From Branchinecta lynchi (lineage: Eukaryota > Arthropoda > Branchiopoda > Anostraca > Branchinectidae): a DNA stretch of 64,000 bases. The notes beneath the pieces were generated by a model. The model saw only the letters and a list, made by a program, of their open reading frames with translations, ran no database searches and was not told the DNA's origin. The stretch covers positions 17,155,869 to 17,219,868 of the forward strand of contig JAKZAP010000009.1 of assembly GCA_023053575.1 (NCBI GenBank), read 5' to 3'. Below, piece by piece: positions 32,521-43,220 of the stretch (position 1 is its first letter; each line of letters begins with the position of its first letter). The position numbers were made by a program, and so were the translations under genes.

Positions 32521-32989
32521 TTAAAAATACCTGTAGGTATTTTTGAGTCATTGCCGAACTAGCATGTTCGAGTTAAAGAATTAATTGGTGACTTGGACCT
32601 TATGCTCTTTTCCGATTGCTAGTCTATCTGATTAATAGCATATATTCGAACCCACAGAGCAATGAAAGGAAATTAAATATTCTGGTCTTGGTGCGAACGA
32701 CATTCTTTTCAACTCGGACAGCATTTTTGAGGCATTTTCAGTAATGGGATTTGCGGAATGAGTTTCTCTAAATGCTGGTATGTAAATGGCCGCTGATGAT
32801 TAAACAGACTATTATTTGACCAGTGTTCAGGTTGGTCGCGTTAGTCATGTTCGATTTAGTTCCGTTCCTGTCCCGTCCTATTGAAATCTTATTTCACTGA
32901 GCTTACCAATGAGCCTGTCCTAAGGACTGTCGGCTAGGTCCCATTAGTGAAAGGGATCTACCCGTCGTCACATTAGCAGGGTTATAAAG

Positions 32990-33115
32990 TTTATATTCAA
33001 ATAATGCATACAACGGATACGTCAGCTACGATGCTTCATCAGCGACATTTCGGCCCTCCTTGGCAAGGGTCCTCGTCAGGCTGTCGATCTCCAGGGTCAA
33101 CTTCAGGGAAGGAAA
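32990..33115 (-). repeat. Dispersed repeat R6 with CTGACGA...GAAA core
   Basis: On the minus strand the segment 33048-33080 reads CCTGACGAGGACCCTTGCC then AAGGAGGGCCGAAA, a hairpin flanked by complementary CGACA/TGTCG arms. Comparable hairpins with CTGANGA and GAAA words occur in Penelope-like retroelement terminal repeats. The link is suggestive only. Confidence 0.45.
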
Positions 33116-33705
33116 CAAACCTGTAATAAATAACTGAAGCTTCTAGCGACTATAAATATATTATTCGGGCAGATTACTTTCAAATAAAACTGTAGGGAAA
33201 AAACATGTAGGGAACTTATTCGAAATAACAGAAAAAATACAGGATAAAACTTTTCGTGTCACCGCCCCAATCGTGCATCAAAAACAGCGCTTGTGTCAAA
33301 AATTAAATCTCAGGACTGTTTTTCAAGGAATACTTGTTATAAATTTTGTCTCCTAGGATTCCTATCCCTCTGGCAAGTGGCCAGGCGTGAAGGATACCCA
33401 AATAGATTACGGCGTTGTAGGTTTCTGAGTTTCAGGATACAGTTCAGGAAATTTGTTTGGGAGATTTTCAGTTCAGTCTATTATAAAACCATCTGTGGCC
33501 ATCTCAAGATGAGGAGGGTGAGACTCCCTAATGCCAGAGTAACAAACCAAAAAAGAAACACTAAATAGGCACAACTCAACACACGATCATGAACTAAATA
33601 ACGTTGACGAACGGTGGATAACATTGATACAGAGGAACGAAAATCATGTACCCCGATATTAGGCGGAATTTAATTATCAAATAATTATTTCTGGTCTATG
33701 GAGTG

Positions 33706-34022
33706 GCAGACAGCTAGGCTGTTCTAAATTTTACAAGATTCTTTTAAAGCACATCTCTTACTAGATATGGCTTTTCACGATAAAAGTGTCCGGAAATGTT
33801 GTAAGGAGATAGAATAGGATATATATTTTATAGAATATAGGACATAGAAAGATAGAGTAGACATGTGCTCTAAGAATGGATAACTGAGATTCAGTAAAAC
33901 AATTGCCATAAAGAACAAAGAGAAAGGAGGTGGGAGACAGCTAGGCTGTTATAAATTTTACAAGATTCTTTTAAAGCACAGTTCTTACTAGAAATGGCTT
34001 TCACGATAAAAGGGTCCGGAAA
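33706..34022. repeat. Direct duplication, about 88 bp, 230 bp apart
   Basis: GACAGCTAGGCTGTT, TTTTACAAGATTCTTTTAAA and GCACGATAAAAG-type words recur at 33706-33795 and 33936-34022 with a few substitutions. A weaker relative (TTACTAGAAATG) is at 61440 and 8875. The function is unknown. Bases 33115-33700 hold no recognised feature. Confidence 0.55.
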
Positions 34023-34242
34023 TTTAGTTTATAAAAAAAAAGATACTCAGACTTGCCTCATGATTCTCTTATTAGCGCCCTTCGCGCAAAAATACTTGTT
34101 TTTCTCACTAAAAATTTAAAACAAATGCGCGAAGTGGAAAAGATTTCTGATAAATCAAAGCGAAATTCATATTACCGCTGGTCACATGACAAAACAGAAG
34201 TTATCGTCTCACAGAAGTGTATTGTCTAGCAAATCTCAGCTA

Positions 34243-34551
34243 CACTGTAAAAAGCTTTTCCGTATAAAGATTAAAGTTAACTGCAGTATTTGCTACTCGG
34301 ATTATCCTTATCTCTATACAGATAAGAATAGAATAGAATAGAATGTAATTACGAAAAAAAGCCCGTGGGCCATGGCAACAAAAATTGAAAAAAATGCACT
34401 AACTTACATAACTAACACACAGCTACGATTCTAAAAATCTCGTTCTATGCTCCATAGCTTTTAAGATTAATACCAAATAGAGATAAGATGATTTCGTGTA
34501 GCAAATACTGCAGTTAACTTTAATCTTTATATGGAGAAACTTTTTACAGTG
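34243..34551. mobile_element. Mariner-like MITE, CACTGTAAAAAG termini, interrupted
   Basis: Inverted repeats of about 55 bp begin CACTGTAAAAAGCTTTTCC and end CTTTTTACAGTG. TA flanks both sides (34241-34242 and 34552-34553), the Tc1/mariner target. The inner part of each arm contains TAACTGCAGTATTTGCTAC. A LINE tail is inserted in the middle. A shorter relative is at 38288. Confidence 0.85.
34328..34480 (-). mobile_element. Short LINE 3' fragment, (TATTC)n tail on minus strand
   Basis: AGATAAGA is duplicated at 34320-34327 and 34481-34488. The insert starts with AATAGAATAGAATAGAATG (tail, minus strand), then GTAATTACG and GCCCGTGGGCCATGGC. It is only about 153 bp, so a severely 5'-truncated copy. 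Confidence 0.65.
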
Positions 34552-34698
34552 TAGCGAGGAAAAGCGTAAACTTCAGATAAAGTGATTCACAAGGATTTTG
34601 AGGCAGATTTGAGAGGTTAGTAAACCCGCAGCAGACTCACTGGGGTTGTCAAATCACTGAAAAGCAGGAGGGGTACTTCAAAGAATGGGTGATTTTAT

Positions 34699-35641
34699 TA
34701 GGATCCCAAAATGTTAAGTGTAGGGATACCTATGACATCGCAAAAGTTGTCCGTCTGTGAGCACGATAACTCTCTAAGGGAATGAGGTATTTTGATAAAA
34801 CTTGGTGTGAGGATCCTTTGCGTCAAGGGAAAAGTCGAGTTCATAGATGGGCTCTGTAGCCCTAGATTTAGTGGTGGGGGAGGGGTTCAAATTAAGGAGC
34901 ACACAAAATATCGTTAAACATCTAACGAGATAGTGGATTAAAGGGCAAGAAGACATGCCAGACACGATTATTTCATTTCTTCACCGGACAAGCAGTTCGC
35001 CCTGAATCCGGCCAAAACGGGAAAGTTTGCTAAAAGTAAAAGTGTTATTTGAAGTTGATTAGATGTACGGTTGGGGCTAAAATGACAGGCTGAATACTTA
35101 TGTGTATCGTTTCCTACCCCGACAAGTAGTTCACCCGGAATCTGGCCAAAACCGGAAAATTTGTTAAAGGAAAAGTTGTATTCGTAGTTGACTAGATTTC
35201 CGACTTACAGGGGTAATAATGCTGAATCCGTATATGACAAACAGTTTTTACCCGGACATATATTTCACCTGGAATCCGGCTGAAACCAGGGAAATTTGTT
35301 ATAAGTAAAATTTGTATTTGAAGTTGATTAGATGTTGGATATATGGGCAAGGAGATACGCTGAATTTATTTTTTCGCCTGGCAAGTAGTTCCGGAATTCC
35401 GCCGGACCGCAAAATTGGCAGAATACAGAAAGTTTCGATCTGTTTCGTCAAAATAGATATGACGTATAAGGGTAAACACACATGCTGAATCCATATCTGA
35501 ACTTGTTTTTCTCAGATGGTTAACTATTTGGCCAAAATCTGTTTCTAAATTTTAATAGCAAAGAGTTCAAGGAGTCTGGTGAAGACTGGATCTGGCGAAG
35601 ACCAGGCACTATTGTGATCAAATATTGAATTTTTGGGATTT
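34699..35641 (-). mobile_element. F1 Helentron-like element
   Basis: The 3' end is TAGGATCCCAAAATG followed by GACATCGCAAAAGTTGTCCG. Five or so tandem units follow. The 5' region has GGAGTCTGGTGAAGACTGG and ATTGAATTTTTGGGATTTTG, but the final CTTTGGTCTTGTT is missing. Both termini are slightly eroded. Confidence 0.75.
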
Positions 35642-35728
35642 TGTTTTTGTGTTTTTGTTTTTCTCTGGCGTGACAACCCTGCAAATGGTGATTTCCAGCT
35701 GCCAATGTTCTGTCTTCTGTCACGGAAG

Positions 35729-36055
35729 CAGAGGCGTTACTAGCCAGAATGTTTTGGGGGGGGGGCAAGGTATTTACCGACTGGCTGGTCATTTTTACCG
35801 ACTGTTTTTGCAGTCAAAACGACGATTATTGACAAGAAACGACTGTGTTGACGAAAAATCGGCTGATTTTAAGAACGACTACTATCTGACTACTATTTTT
35901 AAGAAAAATTGATTGTTACCAAGAAATTTTTTTTATAGGTTTTACGAAAAATCGCTTCGCTTCGCGCCGACTCGGCTATTTTTTACCGACTGGCTTACAA
36001 GATTCAGGGGGGGGGGGGGGGGTGTCAGCCCCCCCCCCTAGTCGTGACGCCCATG
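35729..36055 (+). mobile_element. hAT-like MITE, CAGAGGCGTTAC family
   Basis: The TIRs are CAGAGGCGTTACTAG and CTAGTCGTGACGCCCATG. The flanks CACGGAAG (35721-35728) and GACGGAAG (36056-36063) match at 7/8. Long G-runs lie at both subtermini (35756-35765 and 36007-36022). The interior iterates CGACTG / AAAAATCG words in both strands. Confidence 0.87.
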
Positions 36056-36063
36056 GACGGAAG

Positions 36064-36260
36064 TCAATTGGTGCTAATTTCCACCAGATCGGGAATAGAC
36101 CAGACGCATTGTCTATTGTCTCTAAGAATAATTAATTTCCAGAGACGCAAAATGGGAACAGGAAGCAGACCTTTTGTTTCTGAACTTTTTGCCAAACCCT
36201 GTGCCCGTATGGGTGGTATTTAGAAAAGCGTTATAAATACTGACAGGTCTGATGTGTTTA
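36064..36260 (+). repeat. Dispersed repeat, paralogue of 32250-32520
   Basis: It shares TTGTCTATTG, AACAGGAAGCAGACCTTT, TGAACTTTTTGCC and GGTATTTAG with the other copy. It is directly adjacent to the right duplication of the hAT-like MITE. Confidence 0.5.
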
Positions 36261-36410
36261 CAAGAAAAAGCTTAATGGAAATGGAGCACGTAATGGAGCG
36301 AGAGAAATAATTGGAGATTTGATATATAAAAACTTGGCAGGTGTGTTAGGGATATGGACCGATTCAGAGGAAATAGTACACGCTATTGAGAGGAGGGGCA
36401 TGCCCAAGGC

Positions 36411-36510
36411 CCTATCCAGGGAGGGTTAGGGGGTTGACCCCCCCCCCCCCCCGAAATAAACACAATTAATCATTTTTACAGTCTTTTCCCTCTGATGCAT
36501 GCCACCCTGG
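36411..36510 (+). mobile_element. Partial hAT-like end, CAGGCCCGTATCC family
   Basis: AAGGCCCTATCCAGGG is followed by TTAGGGGGTTGACCCCCC and a C-run, then TTTTTACAG, TCCCTCTGAT. This matches the left end of the foldback element at 20625. No right end is seen before unrelated sequence. Confidence 0.65.
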
Positions 36511-36709
36511 ATCTCGGGGAGGTGGAGGGGGGCACACAATTTTCAATCCTGGTAGCCTACTTCTTTTTGTTTCAAATGGGAAAATGCGAAGTAATGACGT
36601 TGCCTAAGGAGTTTTCGAACAATACTTTAAATTTACGCTACACCAAAGAGAGTAATTATATTTTGATACGTGGGAAAGGGGCCCAAAATTTATCTTTGCC
36701 TCCCACCCA

Positions 36710-36870
36710 GGCCCATATCCAGGAATTTATTTCGGGGGGGGGGGGGGGGGGGGGGGGGGGGGTGCCTTTCGGGGTGGGGGGGGGGTGGTTGCCTGCTGCT
36801 CGGACAAAAAAGTACAAAAAACATAGATCAGAGGGAAAATCCTATAAAAATCGTTATTTTTTTAAGTTGA
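36710..36870 (-). mobile_element. Partial hAT-like end with 27-nt or longer G-run
   Basis: CAGGCCCATATCCAGGAATT is followed by an uninterrupted G-run from about 36735 to 36762, then TGCCTTTCGGGG, GTTGCCTGCTGC and AGATCAGAGGGAAAA. This is the inverse of the right half of 37977-38152. The other end is not found. Confidence 0.7.
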
Positions 36871-37027
36871 ATAACAGGATGTAAGGGATGGGCAATACGG
36901 AACCTTGTCGAATGCTTACCTCAGGAGAGAGGGATCCGACCCCGATCAAATCTGATGGTGTCATGGATTATCATACCCTTTCTTTCACTTTGTTACCCTC
37001 GTTATGACATGAAAGGATAGAAGAGAG

Positions 37028-37339
37028 CAGGGTTGCCGGTGGTTGTACGAAAATGACATTTTTGCTAAAATTAGCACGTGAAGAAAACGTAGTACTGGTA
37101 GAGCACTTTGCAGTAGAACACCCTATAAAGCAACATACTATATGTTCTGTCCCGTCTGTTTCTTGCTTTAAAAGTGTAATTTGATAGTCTAGCACATAAT
37201 GATGCAGTGAACGTTGCAACGCCAAAGTGCAGGTGCCAAGTGTGTACCGATCTTTAACATCGTCATACTTTTAAACTCGTGCAATGCCATTCAGAAGCAA
37301 ATACCTTTTTCAAGTAAGTGACACTTTTTTCCAACCCTG
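37028..37339. mobile_element. hAT-like MITE, CAGGGTTGCC family, diverged
   Basis: The ends are CAGGGTTGCCGGTGG and TTTTCCAACCCTG, inverted to each other over about 9 bp. The flanks GAAGAGAG and GTAGAAAG agree at 6/8, a plausibly decayed 8-bp duplication. The interior has no coding content. Confidence 0.55.
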
Positions 37340-37639
37340 GTAGAAAGTAGCCTTGAATAAGGTAGCCAGCTTATGAACTGGTGACCTGTTTCTGTTGTGA
37401 AGAGAGCGTTTTGCCCCAGCTTGTGCTAATTTGGTTGATCCTTTGAGCTGCTGAACTTGATTTTCCGTAAATTGAACGGAAAAAACTTAATGGAAATGGA
37501 AAACTAGTTGACACACATACCTTAAGATACTTTAAATATAACTTGAAAGCCGGCTTATTTTTTTTTTTGATGTGAATCTGAAACACTTTATCTCTGCTAA
37601 GGGATTTTTTTTGTCACCGTGGACTCCAGTGGTGACGTT

Positions 37640-37890
37640 CAGAACATGCACTGCTGGCCCGACAAGAGAAAGTTCCCCCGACGCGGAAAATTAGAATTTC
37701 AGGAAATGTTTAATTCCAGATTGTAAAGCCACTTCTGATTCAGAAGTCGTGTGACCCGAAAAGATTTATTTTTCCACAAGCTTGCCGCTGTAGCTGCTGA
37801 ATGTTTCAAGCATAGAGGTACAAACATATAGAGGTACCACAAGTCCAAAAGATAAAGTCTCGTTCAAAATTGATTATCTGAATCTTGATA
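37640..37890 (+). repeat. Dispersed repeat, paralogue of 8340-8640
   Basis: GACGCGGAAAATTAGAATTTCAGG, GGTACCACAAGTCCAAAAG and AATTGATTATCTG parallel the copy at 8340. Adjacent bases 37340-37640 hold nothing recognisable. Confidence 0.5.
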
Positions 37891-37976
37891 GGAATAGCGG
37901 ACCAAAGGAGGAACGCAGTTTTCCGGGTCTTCGCCTATTTGGGCGAAAAAGTGACGGGGAACTAGACTGTTGCATC

Positions 37977-38152
37977 GAAGGCCGTATCCAGGGGGGGGGG
38001 TGACTCCCCCCGAAAAAGACAAAAATACTAATTTTTATAGGCCTTTCCCTCTGATCTGTGTCTTTTTTGTACTCTTTTGTGCGACCCCCAGGCAACCCCC
38101 CCCCCCCCCGAAAGGCACCCCCCCCCAAAATAAATTCCTGGATACGGGCCTG
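37977..38152. mobile_element. hAT-like MITE, CAGGCCCGTATCCAGG family
   Basis: The left end is GAAGGCCGTATCCAGG with a 10-nt G-run. The right end is CCTGGATACGGGCCTG preceded by C-runs. GTTGCATC is exactly duplicated at 37969-37976 and 38153-38160. At 176 bp it is the minimal member of the family that includes the 4.77 kb foldback element. Confidence 0.9.
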
Positions 38153-38287
38153 GTTGCATCTCTGACTTACTGGGTTAAAATTTGAATACCAATAAGGATT
38201 TATAATTCCGATGAGCAGCTTTCGGAGGTCTTGATGGTTACTTTCAGGTTGCTGGCACAGTAGCGCGACATGAAGAATTGTAGTCTA

Positions 38288-38454
38288 CACTGTGCAAACA
38301 AATCTTGCAGGACTTGCTACTGGGATAATTTTGTCTCTATTGAGACAATATTATCTCTAATTCGGATTAATCTTATCCCAGTAGAGGCAAGATTAATCCC
38401 AGTAGCAAACACTGCAGTTAACTTAAACCGTACTCGGAGAAACTTTGTACAGTG
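38288..38454. mobile_element. Mariner-like MITE, CACTGT termini, short copy
   Basis: The ends CACTGTGCAAAC and GTACAGTG are flanked by TA on each side (38286-38287 and 38455-38456). The arms share CAGTAGCAAACACTGCAGTT with 34243-34551. The interior iterates TTATCCC/GGGATAA and GATTAATC words. Confidence 0.8.
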
Positions 38455-38553
38455 TAAGATGGGTTTTGACACGGACAGACAAAAATTAAAACAATATGAT
38501 ACATTGTGGTCACTATTACTAACTATCGGACTAGCGATATATACGTGTATTTA

Positions 38554-38916
38554 AAAGCCAGTGGCCATATATACAACTACAAACACAAAAATGAACAAAA
38601 AAGAAAAACACTAACACTCAACACGTTCAAGTCGCTGCCTTCCGCGCCTCCACGCCTTTCTCTATAAAGCATCATAACGCAATAATTGAATATCTCGAAA
38701 TAGTCCCCAAAATACCAGGGCGCAGCGGTACACCCCCTCGAAAAAATGTATCCCTCAAATTCACCAAACTTTCGCAACTATTCAGAAAATGGTCCAGCCC
38801 ATCCCAACCTCCCCACAAAGGGGGCAAACACACCTGCCTCCCGAGCCACCATCAACAAAAACTCCCAGTATCTTTTACGCAGTGGGATGTAGTTTGCCCG
38901 CGCCTGCAACCAACAC
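38554..38916 (-). mobile_element. 5'-truncated, decayed non-LTR retroposon
   Basis: On the minus strand the sequence ends with a 3'-UTR-like stretch (GTTGTATATATGGCCACTGG). A related end is at 40725-40760 (AAAGGCCATATACAAG in the opposite sense). Upstream frames are interrupted but contain a CPLCG zinc-finger-like motif and the segment EGVYRCALVFWGLFRDIQLL. Identification as a LINE remnant is inferred from the paralogue and this layout. Confidence 0.4.
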
Positions 38917-38919
38917 TTA

Positions 38920-39224
38920 GAGCGTGTTCCATCCTACTTACCGTAGTTACTACGCATGACGTCACGAATTCTGGCTTTTCGCCGTCAAGGCTGGAACGAT
39001 TTTTCTATTTTCCAGCAGAATCTCACGCCAGGGGCGAATCCGACCAATCACGTTACAGAGATGCGTAGTTACTACGCTTACTACGGTCCCGAGCATGGTA
39101 AGCAAATAGTAACTATTAGTTACTATTCCGACAAGGTTGGAACGGTCAGCGTAGTAACTTTTCATGAGGATGGAACGGAAATAGTAACTATTAGTAACTA
39201 TTGTTAGAAGGGTGGAACACGCTC
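38920..39224 (+). mobile_element. MITE, GAGCGTGTTCCA family, complete copy
   Basis: This 305-bp element has termini GAGCGTGTTCCATCCTAC and AGGGTGGAACACGCTC. TTA is duplicated at 38917-38919 and 39225-39227. A 3-bp duplication of TTA is typical of PIF/Harbinger MITEs, but sister copies use ATA and TGT, so the superfamily is tentative. It contains the CRE-like palindrome TGACGTCA near 38957 and inverted GTAGTTACTACG words. An 83-codon frame (38956-39207) spans the interior and is nearly identical to that at 53668. Confidence 0.9.
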
Positions 39225-39759
39225 TTAAGGACTCTCCACGGTAGGTACCGTGCGAACCTCGCCAACTAAAAGAAAAAAAAGAAGAAAAGGTACACTTGTC
39301 TTCACAGTAATTATTCCTATTGGCTCGTAATAGCTTCTCCCCTATTTCAGCTAGTCAGCCAGACGCGAGTGACTCCTAATTTTTTTTTTTTTTATGCACC
39401 TGGTAACCGAATCCTGGGAAAGTTAAGTTCCGAATAAACCGAGATTGTTTTCTTGTAGGATCGAATAACACATGCTGACAGGAGACACTATTATACTCTC
39501 GACGGAAAGTAATGGTTTTCTCAAGAACGGAGCTCGGACCACATGAGATTTCTCACGACTACTTCCGGTAAAAACGCACCAATCATATTGTTTGTTCTCC
39601 TTCAAAATAGGCTACTTTAGAGGCGTATAAAATTAAATAAATGGGATAGCAACAAAACTATATCGCAATCAAGTTTACATGGCAGCGTTTCTGTTTCAGT
39701 TCGTTTTACTAAATGCAGAGAAGTGAACCAAATAAATAGCAACCCCCCACAAACCCCAG

Positions 39760-39791
39760 CAGGGGCGTCACGTATGGGGGGGGGGGGGGCG
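39760..39791 (-). mobile_element. hAT-like terminus, CAGGGGCGTCAC family, truncated
   Basis: CAGGGGCGTCACGTATGGGGG and a 15-nt G-run are cut off by a 3'-truncated F1 element. Confidence 0.65.
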
Positions 39792-41243
39792 ATAATTCTC
39801 GCACGATAACTCTCGAAAGGAATGAGATATTGACATGAAACTTGGTTTGAGGATTCTTTGGGTCAAGAGTAGGATCGAGTTCGTAGATGGGCTCTGTAGA
39901 CCTACATTTAGGGGTGGGGGAGGGGGTTGAAATTAAGGGGCAAGCAAAATATTTTTAAACAGCTAATGTGATATTCGATTATGGGGTAAGACATGCTGAA
40001 CACGATGGTGAAAATCATTTCTTCGCCGGATAAGTAGTTACCCCGGAATCCGGCCAAAACCGAAAAGTTTGTTAAAAGTAAAAGTTTTATTTGAAGTTGA
40101 TTAGATGTTTGATTTAGGGATAAAACAACATGTGGAGCACGATTATGAAAACGATTTTCTTGTCAGACAAGTAGTTAGCCGGGGATCCGGCCAAAACCGG
40201 AAATTTTTTTAAAAGCAAAGTTTTATTTGAAGTTGATTAGATGTTCGATTTAAGAGTAGAAAGACATAGTGAATACGAATGTTAAAACCATTTAATCTCC
40301 GGACAAGTAGTTCGCCCGGAATCCGGCCAAATTTGGAAAAAATATTGAAAGCAAAAGTCTTTTGTAGTCGATTAGATTCCGATTTAGGGGTAAGAAAAGA
40401 TGCTGAATCCGTATATGACAATCGTTTTTACCCCGACGCATAGTTCGCCCGGAATCTGGCTGAAACCGAAAAATTGTCATGAGTTAAAGCTTTATTTCAA
40501 GTTGATTTGATTGTCGATAGTTCGTTTTTGAGCTTTGTTATTTTGTCTGATAAGTAGTTCCGAAGTCGGCAGAAACTGAAAATTTGGCAGAAGTAAGCTA
40601 AGGCAGGAAGTTTCGATCAGTTTCGTCAAAACATATATAATAATAGATGTTCCTACGGCCCAAGCTGACTGCGAATCATATTTGAAGGTGCAAAACGGAT
40701 AAGTCAAATATAATATAATAATAATATAATTGTATTCAAAACCAAAGGCCATATACAAGAAAATACATACAAACAACAAACAAAATACTTTACATGAACT
40801 AAACTTCCCCAACACTCTCTCGAAATTTCACCACACCATCAACAAATCTGCAAATTTTAAATATAACGCTTGGCGTCGTGCTCTTTAAGATGTCAGGAAG
40901 TATCACGTAAAATACATACAAACAACAAAACAAAATAACTTTACATGAACTAAACTTCCCCAACACTCTCTCGAAATTTCATCACACCATCAACAAATCT
41001 GCAAATTTTACATATAACGCTTGGCTTCGTGCTCTTAAGATGTCAGGAAGTAACACGTATAGGGGTAAACACACAAGCTGAATCCATGTCTTAACCTGGT
41101 TTTCTCAGATGATTAGCTATTTGGCCTTAATCTGTTTCTGAATTTTTGTAGTCAAAATGCTTAAGGAGTCTGGAGAAGACAGGACCCAATTGTCTGGATG
41201 AGATATTAAATTTTGGGATCCCATCGAAACCTTTGGTCTTGTT
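39792..41243 (-). mobile_element. F1 Helentron-like element, interrupted
   Basis: It begins within GCACGATAACTCTCG (3' palindrome lost), carries five 137-bp units, and ends with GGGATCCCATCGAAACC and TTTGGTCTTGTT. An insert of about 420 bp (40640-41056) splits the sequence TCAAAACATATA / TATAGGGGTAAACACA. Confidence 0.8.
40640..41056 (-). mobile_element. Composite insert: R6 fragment plus LINE 3' end with 150-bp tandem duplication
   Basis: Bases 40646-40712 match R6 (GCTGACTGCGAATCATA, AACGGATAAGTCA). Then an AT-rich (AATAAT) tail and AACCAAAGGCCATATACAAG mark a LINE end on the minus strand. The stretch AAATACATACAAACAACAAA through GATGTCAGGAAGTA is present twice in tandem (about 40759-40908 and 40909-41060) with few differences. 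Confidence 0.55.
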
Positions 41244-41310
41244 TCCGGGGAATCTGAACTGGAATGCGGTTGGAAACTGGAATGATTAGCTCTTCAGTAA
41301 AACTTGAAAA

Positions 41311-42993
41311 AACAAGAGCTACGAGCTCATATGGCACTTGGACGAGTAGGCTGTACAAGAAAGTAGATGAGAACCTCACAAAATACACCCGCCATCCAAA
41401 AATGCGGTTCGGAAATAGAAATAGGATATTTAGTTTCACTCATTTCTGAGCAGTTCCGGCATCGTCTCGATTGTCTGCAGCAAATGCACGTGACTGTTCA
41501 AACTTTCATCCCAATAAATCCATTTGTTTGATCCCTAGACGTGCTACACGATTTCCGGTACTCACTCTATCTCCACCTACCGTGGTCGAATAAGTTCCAT
41601 CCCGATCGCTGCACTCTAAGCGTTTGTCAAGATTTCTGGTTCCCTCCACCAGCTCCCCCCCCCCCCCCAGTGACATCGGATCCGGTCCGGATTTAAAGTG
41701 GGACGTCTGAGACACGAGGTCATGCTAAATATCAACTTTCATCAAGATCCGACCAACCGTTCGCAAGTTAAAAATACCTCAATTTTGGCTTCCCCGTCCC
41801 TCCACCCCCCCCCCAGATGGTCGGATCGGGGAAGTGACTATTTCCTATTTAATCTGGTCGGGTCCTTGGCATGCTTGCCAATTTTCATTGTCCTAGCACA
41901 TCAGGAAGCATCGAACTCGAGGGATCACTAGAAATTAGGACTCCCCCCCCCAACGTGAGGGGATCCGTTCTGGTTATGTCAGTCAGGTATCTAGGACTTG
42001 TGCTTGTTCTTTCTGCCAAGTTTCATCCGGATCTCTCCACTCTGAGCGTTTTTCAAGATTTCCGGTTTCCCCTTCCAACTCCCCCCAATGTCACCGGCGT
42101 CTGAGACATGAGGTCCTTCCATATATCAAGTTTCGTTAAGATCCGACGACCCGTTCGTAAGCTGAAAATATTTAATTTTTCCAAATTTTTCCGGATTCCC
42201 CGTCCCTCCACTCCCCTCAAGACCCACCCCCAAGATTCATCGGATCCGGTCCGGACTCGAAATGAGACATCTGAGACACGAGATCTTTCCAGATATCAAG
42301 TTTCATTAAGATCCGATCACCCGTTCGAAAGTGATGAATGTCCCTATTTTCCGGATTCCGCCCCCTCCCCCCACGATGGTCGGATCGGGCAAGTGACTAT
42401 TTCCAACTTAGTCTGGTCGGGTCCCTGATATGCCTGCGAAGTTTCATCGTCCTAGCTTGCGTGGAAGTGACCAAACTATTATTTATGTTTCTTGACTATG
42501 TCCAGGTTAATCAGGTCGTCAATCTTTTAACAATATATACTCCCGCATAAGCTCCCTAATACATCCAATATTCCTGACAAGTTCCATTACCCTAACAATG
42601 TAATTTGTTTAGATCATCCACTTTGTCAACGTTCCCGCATTCGCTCTCTCATACATGGACTCGTGGCTCAGTTGGTAGAGCGTTGGCTTTGTAACTCAGA
42701 GGTTCCTGGTTCGCTCCCGCATTCGAGCAGCGCTTTTTTTTTGCTACTTTTCGCTCCACTTTTGCTTTATAGTTTCCGGACTCCCGGATCCGGGGAAAGT
42801 CGGATTGAAGAAATGATTAATTTTAAGTTGAGCTGGTCCGGTCCCTGATATGCCTGCCAAGTTTCATCGTCCTAGCTTATCTGGAAGTGCCCGAACTAGC
42901 AAAACCGGGACCGACAGACCGACAGACCGACTCACGGACAGAAATTACAATCGCTATATGGCACTTGAGTAAGCTCAAGTGCCATAAAAATTG
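41311..42993 (+). mobile_element. F3 Helentron-like element containing a tRNA-like insert
   Basis: The 5' end is AACAAGAGCTACGAGCTCAT then ATGGCACTTGG. Units carry GTCGGGTCC, GCATGCTTGCCAA, GATCCGATCACCCGTTCG. Near the 3' end are ACCGACAGACCGACAGACCG, ATTACAATCGCTATATGG and the hairpin GCACTTGAG/CTCAAGTGC ending CCATAAAAAT. A decayed unit around 42480-42780 houses the tRNA-like segment. Confidence 0.82.
42657..42742 (+). tRNA. Degenerate tRNA-like Pol III unit (TGT anticodon loop)
   Basis: An A-box TGGCTCAGTTGG fits the consensus. The D-arm GCTC-AGTTGGTA-GAGC is perfect, the loop TTTGTAA would give anticodon TGT (Thr), and a near-consensus B-box GGTTCGCTCCC is present. A run of nine T (42734-42742) could terminate Pol III. 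However, the anticodon and T stems pair poorly and only four acceptor pairs are possible. It is therefore more likely a pseudogene or a SINE head than a working tRNA. Direct repeats TCCCGCATTCG at 42633-42643 and 42715-42725 bracket part of it. Confidence 0.5.
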
Positions 42994-43220
42994 TACAAGT
43001 GAACATGTGACATAGCTAGTGCAATAGAAGCATAAGTAGCTTACTCACTTGGACCAACTTGAGCGCTCGAATTGACGATCAAGGTACCCCCCCCCCCCAC
43101 ACACACACGATTTGTGCTATACTGAAAAAGAAAACAGTACCACAGACATGCCTGTTTCAATAGGCTCAATTAATAACAGTCCTGTGAACCACCCCCTCCG
43201 AAACATACAAATCGTTTTTT

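Noticed and set aside
38956..38964. CRE-like TGACGTCA site as a promoter element
   Set aside because: It is part of the MITE consensus (also at 53670) with no adjacent transcription unit, so regulatory function is unsupported.
42657..42728. Functional tRNA-Thr gene
   Set aside because: The T-stem and anticodon stem are mostly unpaired and only four acceptor pairs form. Kept only as a degenerate tRNA-like unit.
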